Source: Gemmatimonadota bacterium (GTDB lineage Bacteria; Gemmatimonadota; Gemmatimonadetes; Gemmatimonadales; GWC2-71-9). Taken from it: a DNA stretch of 16,435 nucleotides. The notes under the pieces are model-generated. The model saw only the letters and a list, made by a program, of their open reading frames with translations. It did not search any database and had not been told where the DNA came from. Every line of letters starts with the position of its first letter. Within the stretch, counting starts at the first letter, position 1. The DNA lies in assembly GCA_003221085.1 (NCBI GenBank), contig QHUD01000041.1, forward strand, positions 1-16,435, written 5' to 3'. Shown piece by piece: positions 1 to 7,316 of the stretch. The position numbers were made by a program, and so were the translations under genes.

Positions 1-2103
1 GCCTTCAACCTGGACCGGCTCAACGTGGGCGAAAATATCGGGTTCGCGTTGGAGCAGGCGTACGGGGGGATGGCGGACGACCCCGGTGGCTATGCCGAAG
101 ACGGCATCCTCGGCAAGAACATCCTGATGCAGCCGGTCGTCCCCGTGTACGACATCGCCGGCCACTTCGCCTCGGAGAAATCCATCAGCAATCAGTCCAA
201 TCCGCTCGCGTACGCCTGGAATCACAGGGACGATCGGAACACCAACGGCCGGATCTTCGGGAATGTGTTTGGTGGCTTGGACTTGACGCGCCGCCTCACG
301 GCGAAGACCAGATTCGGGTTCAACGTGGGCCAGGGCTCGTTCCGAAACTTCACGCCGGCCACGCCGGAGAACAAAGAGCCGGTCACCGCCACGCAGATCA
401 CGCAGGACTTCAGCTCATTCGTGGAGTGGACCTGGAGCAACACGCTGAATTACGTGACCACGTTCGACCGGCACAACGTCGCCCTCCTGCTGGGCCAGGA
501 AGCGAACCGGAACGCGGTCCGGGGCATCAATGGGGTCCTTTCCAACCTGCTCAACACGGGCGTGGACTACCGCTACATCAACGATTTCCTGGGGGACGCC
601 AGGACAAAGAACGTGGCCAGCCGAGGTGATATCGGCACGCTGCTGTCGTACTTCGGAAAGCTCGATTACAATTTTGCCGAACGGTACTTTTTGAGCTTCA
701 CGCTCCGACGCGACGGCTCCTCGCGGGTGAGCCCGTCGCACCGCTGGGGAACTTTCCCGGCCATCGGAGCGGGATGGCGCTTCTCCCAGGAATCCTTCCT
801 CTCGGGCAGCGACCTCATCTCGAACGCCATGCTCCGCTTCGGGTGGGGCATCACCGGAAATCAGAACATCCCTTCGGGTCGCACGAACGACCAATTTGGC
901 GGCGCAACGGGAGAGACCTCATACAATATCAGCGGAGACGGCACCACGCTCCTGCCTGGGTACAGGCAAACGGCACTAGGCAATCCGGATTTGAAGTGGG
1001 AAGAGAACAAGTCGGTGAACGTCGGGCTGGATCTCGGGCTGTTCCACGGCAAGGGCAACTTCAGCGTCGACGTGTACGACCGGAAGACCGATAATCTGCT
1101 GTTTCCTCCTGCGCTCCCGGCCACTGCGGGCACGGCAGCGGCGCCCTTCATCAATATCGGTAGGATGAGCAACAAAGGCATCGAGTTTTCGCTCGGCTAT
1201 TCGGGCAACTTGGGCGAGGGCAAGCTCTGGAACGTGACCTTCAACGGCAGCCATTACACCAACAAGATCGAGAAACTCGACGGATCGGCGACGTATTTCT
1301 TCGGTCCGATATACACCCGCGAACAAAATGCCATCATCAACCAGGTGGGCGATCCGATCGGGGCGTTCTATGGCCTCGTGGCGGATGGCTACTACAAGGA
1401 TTCGCTGGACGCCGCCCAATGCGGCACCGGGGATCCGCTCGGGCAATGCTGGGCTGATGGCGCTCGTCCCGGCCGGATCAAGTTCAAGGACGTGAACGGC
1501 GACCACCATATCACCACCGCCGACCGCGCGGTCATCGGGAGTCCCCATCCCAAATTCACGGGCGGCTTGGATCTCGGGCTTCGCTGGGGACAGTGGGACC
1601 TGAGCGCTACGGTGTTCGGCTCGTTCGGCAGCCAGATCTTCAACTATCAGAAGTACTGGTACATTTTCCGCGTGTTCGACACCAACGTCCGCAGCGACCT
1701 GCTGGACAACTCGGTGGTGCTGAATGGTCCTTGTGCCGGTACGACCTGCCCAGGAACCGTGACGAACCCGAACGCCAAGTATCCGCGCCTGGATGCGAGT
1801 GATGGCTTTAGCAACCAGCTCAGCAGCTATTACATCGAGAGCGGAACGTACGTCCGGCTGCGCAATCTGCAGATCGGATTCACGGTGCCGCCGGGCATGA
1901 TCCGCTGGATACCCGCCGCGAGAATCTATATCCAGGCGGAAAACCTGTTCACCATCACGGGGTACTCGGGTCTCGATCCGGCGTTGCCCGCGGCGAACAT
2001 CTTCGGATCCGCCGGCGATATCCGGGACCAGTATCGCGGTGTCGATCGGGGTGCGTATCCGAGCAACCGAATGATCAGCGTGGGCATCAGCACCACGCTC
2101 TAG
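1..2103 (+). CDS. SusC-like TonB-dependent outer-membrane transporter, 5'-truncated by window edge (SusC1)
   Basis: This is the C-terminal 700 residues of a SusC/RagA-family TonB-dependent receptor. The frame is open to base 1, so the signal peptide, carboxypeptidase-like domain and most of the plug lie outside the window. Family marks seen are RRDGSSR followed by SHRWGTFPAIGAGWRFS (about residues 235-263), WGITGNQN, NPDLKWEENKS, YDRKTDNLL, NIGRMSNKGIEF and the late strands ENLFTITGYSGLDP. A calcium-loop-like segment, DVNGDHHITTADR, starts near residue 497, as is common late in SusC barrels. Two close cysteine pairs (474/483 and 578/583) probably form disulfides in extracellular loops. The protein ends in Leu rather than the usual terminal Phe. 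SusD1 begins 30 bp downstream, so the two are probably co-transcribed. The substrate cannot be told from sequence. Confidence 0.93.
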   Translation, partial: AFNLDRLNVGENIGFALEQAYGGMADDPGGYAEDGILGKNILMQPVVPVYDIAGHFASEKSISNQSNPLAYAWNHRDDRNTNGRIFGNVFGGLDLTRRLTAKTRFGFNVGQGSFRNFTPATPENKEPVTATQITQDFSSFVEWTWSNTLNYVTTFDRHNVALLLGQEANRNAVRGINGVLSNLLNTGVDYRYINDFLGDARTKNVASRGDIGTLLSYFGKLDYNFAERYFLSFTLRRDGSSRVSPSHRWGTFPAIGAGWRFSQESFLSGSDLISNAMLRFGWGITGNQNIPSGRTNDQFGGATGETSYNISGDGTTLLPGYRQTALGNPDLKWEENKSVNVGLDLGLFHGKGNFSVDVYDRKTDNLLFPPALPATAGTAAAPFINIGRMSNKGIEFSLGYSGNLGEGKLWNVTFNGSHYTNKIEKLDGSATYFFGPIYTREQNAIINQVGDPIGAFYGLVADGYYKDSLDAAQCGTGDPLGQCWADGARPGRIKFKDVNGDHHITTADRAVIGSPHPKFTGGLDLGLRWGQWDLSATVFGSFGSQIFNYQKYWYIFRVFDTNVRSDLLDNSVVLNGPCAGTTCPGTVTNPNAKYPRLDASDGFSNQLSSYYIESGTYVRLRNLQIGFTVPPGMIRWIPAARIYIQAENLFTITGYSGLDPALPAANIFGSAGDIRDQYRGVDRGAYPSNRMISVGISTTL

Positions 2104-2133
2104 GGAACGCCTTTTCTCGAGGGACGGACGACG

Positions 2134-3871
2134 ATGAACATGCGCACTGGGCACAGCCTGCTGGTCGGGACGGCGTTCCTGATCCTTGTCGGCGGCGTCA
2201 CGTACAGCTGCAAGGACTTTCTCGATGTCGCCCCGCAGGGGGCGCTGGATGCAGGCACGCTGTCAACGCAGGCGGGCGTTGAAGGCGCCCTCATTGCCAC
2301 CTACCGAGCGTTGGACTGGAGCAACGACGTAGGCGGTGCGTGGGGATCCGCCGCCAGCAACTGGGTATGGGGGAGCGTCACGAGCGGAGATGCCCACAAG
2401 GGATCCGACGCCACGGATCAACAGCCGATTGCGGACATCGAGCTCCACAATTGGGGGACCGGTCTGGCCGAGGGCTATCTGAACGACAAGTGGCGGGCCG
2501 TGTGGGAAGGGGTCGTCCGCAGTAATGCGACGTTGCGCTTGCTGGCCAAGGTCGGCGGGATCCCGGCGAGCGACGCGGCTTCGATCAAGGGCGAGGCGCT
2601 GTTCCTCCGGGCACACTTCCACTTACTCCGTCGCGAAGCTCATCCTGCGGGATCTCGACACGGCCTTCGCGTTGCTGCCCGCGGACCCGAGGAACAACCA
2701 GGCGGGACGGGCGACGAAGTGGAAGGCCCGAGCCTACAAGGGACGCGTGCAGATGTATCGGGGTGATTACGCCGGCGCGTTGACGACCCTGCGCGCGGTA
2801 CGGGACTCGAACGGCGGACGGTTCGACCTTGAAACGAGCTTCGATCACGTCTGGACGGGCTTTAAACAGTTTGCCAACGGTAAGGAGACGATCCTGGCGT
2901 ATGAGGCCTCCATCAACGATGGCGAGCCCAATGGGAACAATTCCAACTATGGCGAGCGCCTCAATTTCCCGTATGTGGACCCGTTCTGCTGTGGTTTTCA
3001 CCAGCCGACGCAAAACCTGGTCAACTTCTTCGTCGTGAACGACAGCGGCCTGCCCCTGGCCGTGACAGATCCCACGTGGAACACGGGAAACCCGACTGGA
3101 ACTGCCGCCAGAGACACGAGTTTCGCCGCGAATACAACCGTTCCCGTGGATCCGCGGTTGGACTGGACCGCCGGGCGGGATGGCGTGCCCTTCAAGGACT
3201 GGGGGATACACTCACCCGCCTTCATCAGAAAACGAGACTACTCGGGTCCGTACAGCGCGAAGAAGAACGTCCACGAAAAGCGCAGTGGCGCTCAAAGTGC
3301 CGTCGGTTGGAACTCGTTCCAGCTGAATTCCGTGCACATCCACATCTACCGGTACGCGGACGTGCTGTTGCTCTTGGCGGAGGCAAACGTAGAAGCGGGC
3401 AGCCTCGAAGAGGCCCGTGGGATCGTCAATCAGATCCGGGCGCGCGCCGGGCAGACCGCCGAGGGGTGTGGGTCTGCTGTGTTAACACAGGCGACGTACC
3501 CCGCGTGCGCGGGACATGACGAAATCGCCTTGCCGTTGATCCATTTGGCCAATCATGACAGCCTGGCCACGCCATGGGCGATTTACAAGATCGGCCAGTA
3601 CACGACCCCGTGGACCGATCAGGCTTTTGCCCGAACGGCCGTGAAGTACGAACGGCGGCTCGAGCTCGCGATGGAGGGCCAACGCTTCTTCGACATGCGG
3701 CGCCGCGGCGACGCCGATTCGGTGATCACCAACTACCTGGCGGTCGAGAAAAACCGGCTCCCCTGGATGGCCACCGCGGCTCCCTTTACGAGCCGGCATC
3801 ATCTGTATCCGATCCCTCAGATACAGATCGAGTTGAGCCATGGGGCGTTGACGCAGAATGCGGGGTGGTAG
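2134..3871 (+). pseudogene. SusD/RagB-family outer-membrane lipoprotein, internally deleted and frameshifted (SusD1)
   Basis: SusD proteins sit on their SusC partner and capture glycan. The N-terminal part (frame of 2134, open to 2766) begins with a lipoprotein signal; the lipidated Cys is C26 in VTYSCKDFLDVAPQGAL. It continues in family register up to GEALFLRAHFH at about 2590-2622. The reading then moves to another frame at SVAKLILRDLDTAFALLP (from about 2627) and runs to the stop at 3871. The second part carries GRATKWKARAYKGRVQMY, RYADVLLLLAEAN, ERRLELAMEGQRFFDMRRRG and the C-terminal signature YPIPQIQIE...LTQNAGW. Compared with SusD2, about 29 residues between FLRA(H/L) and the DLD...LLP helix are absent, so this is more than a one-base slip. 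GAGGGA upstream of ATG 2134 is a plausible ribosome site. The gene is either a real pseudogene or an assembly defect. Confidence 0.82.
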
Positions 3872-5284
3872 CCGGGTCGGTTTAGGGGCGAGTGATCGTA
3901 AACGCCTGCAGGGAATCGCCGTGATTGGCAACGAGCACGGCGTTCCCGGTGGGCGTTTTGATCAGTGCCAGGCCGGTCACGTCGAGCGGCGCGAGAAAGC
4001 CGCTTGCCACCGGAGGCACCGGGTGAAAGTGCCCTTGGCCATCGCCCCTGAGCCATAGGCCATCGCCGGCATCCGCTCGCGGAGTGTTCGGCTCGGCGTC
4101 GTACAGGTTTCCCGCCACGATCAGATCGAGATTCCCGTCACCGTCTACGTCGTGGGCGATGATCGCTGTGATCGGTGAGATTTGTGCAAGATTGGGTAGC
4201 TGGGATACCGTGAACTTTCCATCCCCGTTGTTTTGCAGATAGAGACTGGCAAAGGTATCCGTCTGGTAATGGACGGCACCCTGCACTGGGGAGGAGCCGA
4301 ACAGCTGCGGGATCGAAGCTTGTGAAGGTCCCGCCGACCTCCTGTGTGAGCACGATGTCCGTGGTCCGGTTGCCGGTGAAATCGGCCGCATACACCCCGA
4401 ACTTGCCCCTCTGGGACGTCGTGTACGTGTAATTGAGACCGAGATTCCCGGCCACCAGATCGGGGCGGCCGTCGTGGTTGAAATCTCCCGTCGCGAGACT
4501 GTACCACCAGCCCCGCAGCGGTGGCAGGCCCATGGACGCGGTCACGTTGCGGAATCGCGCCCCTTCGTTGCGATAGAACTGGAGCGGCATCCATTCCCCC
4601 GCCGTGACCAGATCCAATCGCCCGTCGCCGTCGAAATCGATCCACACCGCGGCGGTGATCATTCCCCCGGGGTGAACGAACTCCGGCGCGACGGCTTCCG
4701 TGACATCGGTGAAGTGACCTCCGTCATTCCGTAACAGATAGCTTCGGGTCGGATAGGGATAGTTGCGCGGCGCGAGGCGGCCACCGACGAACAGATCCAA
4801 TCGGCCATCACCGGTAAAGTCGCCGGCCGCCACCGTCGCGGTGCTGGTGAGCATCTCCGGGAGCGCCTGGCTGTCTCGCACGAACCTCCCGCCTCCCCGG
4901 TTGATGTACAGACGGTCCTGCAACCGACGCGAGCCAGGTGCGAGCTGATAGCCGCCACTCGCCACATACAGGTCCGGGAGTCCGTCCCCGTTGGCATCGA
5001 AGAACAGCGCTCCCCAATCCTCGTACTGCCGGTCGGCCACCCAGGGTTGCCCGTCGGTGGATTCGACGAAGCTCCCGTCCTTGCGCTGAATGAACAGCCT
5101 GCCCGGGGCCTCCCCCCCTGCGCCGCCGATGAAGACGTCATCCAGGCCGTCGCCGTTCACGTCTCCGACGGCGAGGTGAGGGCCCTGGCTGGACAGCTCG
5201 TACGGCAAGAGGGGTTGCACGCTGTAATCGACGAGCGTCCGCGTTAGGTGCCGGTACTTCAGCGCTCGGCGGGGCTCGAAGATG

Positions 5285-5312
5285 CGGGAGGCGGGAGGCG
5301 GGAGGCGGGAGG
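5285..5312 (+). repeat. Four tandem heptamers CGGGAGG; G-quadruplex motif
   Basis: Four perfect copies of CGGGAGG lie head to tail. On the + strand the four GGG runs (5286, 5293, 5300, 5307) are each separated by AGGC. This matches the canonical G3N4G3N4G3N4G3 quadruplex pattern. The array sits inside the ASPIC/UnbV gene, on the strand complementary to its mRNA, and encodes part of the linker between the protein's two halves. Confidence 0.9.
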
Positions 5313-5333
5313 CGTGGTCTCCGCAGCCGTGAC

Positions 5334-5361
5334 GCATCCCGCATTTCGCATCTCGCATCCC
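5334..5361 (-). repeat. Four tandem heptamers GCATYYC, inverted relative to the neighbouring array
   Basis: Read on the + strand the units are GCATCCC, GCATTTC, GCATCTC and GCATCCC. On the - strand the outer units read GGGATGC, one base from GGGAGGC, the unit of the array at 5285-5312. The two arrays are therefore imperfect inverted copies around a spacer of about 21 bp and could form a mismatched hairpin. Together they code for the low-complexity linker (GMRDAKCGMR, then RLPPPASR) of the ASPIC/UnbV protein. Confidence 0.88.
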
Positions 5362-7192
5362 GTCTTGCTGGCGCAGCGTCACCATCCGATCGACCGCCAG
5401 CCCGGTGAGTAATTGATAGCGCCCATCGGGCCAGGTGACTTCCAGGCTATCCACGCGCGTGGCGCGACCCAGTCCGAAATGCTCGCGGTCATCCATGGTG
5501 GACATGTACCCCCGGTACGGGGAATGGTAGATGTATTGCTTTTTTCCTCCTGCTGTGAGGACCAGATTCGCTCCGATCCCCCGAGGGTTCGGGGAGTCTC
5601 CTTGCAGCTGTATCCGCAAATAGTGATTCGTGTCGGCTTGGGGCTGGACGTTCGCATAGATCATGGCGGGTGCGTCGATGTTGTTGACCACGATGTCGAG
5701 CCTGCCATCGTTATTGAGATCGCCATAGGCGGCGCCGTAGGAAAAGCCCGGCTGGTCGAGCCCCCATGCTTTGGTCTGGTCGGCGAAGGTCAGGTCACCC
5801 CTGTTCCGGAAGACGTAGTTGGTCCCCTGGTAGCTGTACAGGTCTCTCAGCAGCTTCAGGGCTTGCGCGGTGTCTCCAGCCTGACGTGCCCTGAATACGG
5901 CCGTCTGGTAGTCGAAATCGTTCACGGCCTTGGGATAGCCGTTGCTGATGAAGATGTCCTTGTAGCCATCGTTGTCGAAGTCCCCGAACAGCGCGCTCCA
6001 GCTCCAGTCGGTGTACGCGACCCCAGCTATGCGGGCAATCTCGCTGAAGACGACATCACCGTCCTTCGTGACCCCATTATTCAGCTGCAGGGAGTTGAGG
6101 TCGTAGGCGGGTTGAAATCCCCTGCTGCGCAACTTCATCTGGCCGGCGTAGGTCAGGTTGCCACTCATCCGCTTCCGCGCGCGCAACGCGCGCGGCATCA
6201 TGTCGACCTGGAGAATGTCGGGCCGGCCGTCGTTGTTGAAGTCGGCGATATCGACACCCATACCGGCGAAGCTCGTGTGTTTGAGCCATTGGCCGGCTTT
6301 ATCGGTAAACGTGCCGTCTCTGTTATTGATATACAGGACATCGTTGGGCGTGATGTCGTTCGAGACATAGATGTCCGGCCACCCGTCACCGTTCACGTCG
6401 GCGACCACCACGCCAAGCCCGTAGCCGAGCTCGCGCGATATCCCCGCTTCACGGGAGACGTTCGTAAACGTGCCGTTCCCGTTGTTGCGGTACAGCTCGT
6501 TGTAGCTGCGAGGGGTCCCTCCGCTGACGCCGGCGGGGCGTTCCGCGTCATCACGTGCAAAATCGTCCGGCGAGTTGTTCAGCAGAAAGAGGTCGAGGTA
6601 CCCGTCTCCGTTGTAGTCGAGGAAGACCGCCTGGGTGGTGAAGCTGGTATCGGCGATACCGTATTGTGCGGCGGCCTCCGTGAAGGTGTGATCCCCGTTG
6701 TTGATGAACAGCAGGTTGGCTCGTTCCTCTGGCTTGGACCATTCGGGCCCGGAGACGGACACGTAGATATCCAGATACCCGTCGTTGTTGATATCCACCA
6801 GGGTCACCCCGGTAGCCCACCGGTGCGTGGTGACGCCCGCCGATTGCGTGATGTCTTCGAACCGCATGTTGCCCTTGTTCAGATACAGGCGGCTCGAGAC
6901 CATGTTGCCGGTGAGGAAAATGTCCGGCAGGCCGTCGTTGTCGATATCACCGATGGCGACTCCGCCACCGTTGTACACGTAGGGATCGGTCTGCGCGTTC
7001 AGCGAATCGGTAGTCGTGATGGTATTGGCGAACGTGACCCCCGTTTGAGCCGGGGTCAGGAGCTTGAATACCGGCCGTTCCGCTTCGGGACGACATTCAG
7101 CCAACAGGAGAAGAGAAATGAAGAGCGCGGAGCGCAGGGCACGAACCGTCAGGGCCTCACGCATGCTCGCTCTCGGGCGTTTCGGGGCGGCT

Positions 7193-7221
7193 AGAATGGA
7201 GGGCGAACCATATCCCGTCAA
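7193..7221 (-). promoter_or_regulatory. Candidate sigma70-like promoter for the ASPIC/UnbV gene
   Basis: On the - strand TTGACG (7221-7216, 5 of 6 to consensus) is followed after 17 bp by CATTCT (7198-7193, 3 of 6). It would start transcription about 22 nt before ATG 7164. The -10 match is weak, so this is tentative. Confidence 0.28.
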
Positions 7222-7246
7222 GAGAGCGCACGGGTAGCGAGCGTCC

Positions 7247-7274
7247 TTGACAACTCGATCTGGAGGGGAAGAAT
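7247..7274 (+). promoter_or_regulatory. Candidate sigma70-like promoter for the susC2-susD2-amylase operon
   Basis: TTGACA (7247-7252, a perfect -35 consensus) is followed after 16 bp by AAGAAT (7269-7274, 4 of 6 to TATAAT). It would give a leader of about 35 nt before ATG 7317. This is the only intergenic space of promoter size upstream of the operon. No operator for a known regulator was recognised. Confidence 0.42.
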
Positions 7275-7316
7275 GGTGCTGCATGCGAGCCACACCTTCA
7301 GCTTGAGAGGACGCGT

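Larger units (their letters stand above)
3882..7164 (-). pseudogene. ASPIC/UnbV twin FG-GAP (VCBS) repeat lipoprotein with a 3' frame break
   Basis: This is a large exported protein of the CRTAC1-like ASPIC/UnbV family, often found beside SusCD systems; its role is unproven. I place the start at 7164 because MREALTVRALRSALFISLLLLAEC is a good lipoprotein signal (C24). The longer in-frame start at 7293 lacks one. Seven DxDxDG-type calcium loops (first near residue 72, seventh near 485) precede the ASPIC domain (about residues 520-595: NPRGIGANLVLTAGG, HFGLG, LEVTWPDGR). Loops 8-13 follow after a repeat-rich linker. The main frame ends at 4138. After DIVLTQEVGG (about 4340) family-like sequence resumes in another frame, SQASIPQLFGSS, VHYQTDTFASLYLQ and loop 14 (DVDGDGNLD), through to TAA at 3882-3884. 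About 20 residues usual for the family seem to be missing at about 4322-4335. Translation in the main frame would lose the last blade and gain a foreign tail of roughly 60 residues. Confidence 0.8.

Noticed and set aside
976..2154. 392-codon open frame on the - strand, opposite susC1; similar ones at 11993-13261 and 13975-15339
   Set aside because: They are out-of-frame antisense readings of clear genes and show no motif of their own.
2600..2650. Programmed ribosomal frameshift in susD1
   Set aside because: No convincing slippery heptamer or downstream structure was seen, and about 29 conserved-position residues are missing, which slippage cannot restore.
2525..3871. The second part of susD1 as a separate gene starting at 2525
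   Set aside because: Its first 30 residues are an out-of-frame reading of the SusD N-terminal part; SusD-like sequence begins only at about 2627, and there is no start or ribosome site there.
5285..5361. CRISPR-like or other spaced repeat array
   Set aside because: The units are 7 bp, directly adjacent and without spacers; this is a tandem heptamer repeat.
5413..7194. 593-codon open frame on the + strand, opposite the ASPIC/UnbV gene
   Set aside because: It mirrors the repeated calcium-loop codons of the real gene; its translation is a Val/Asp/Glu-rich repetitive string with no signal, domain or ribosome site.
7165..7293. Earlier in-frame start of the ASPIC/UnbV gene at 7293
   Set aside because: It would bury the lipoprotein signal behind 43 residues and would cover both promoter candidates.
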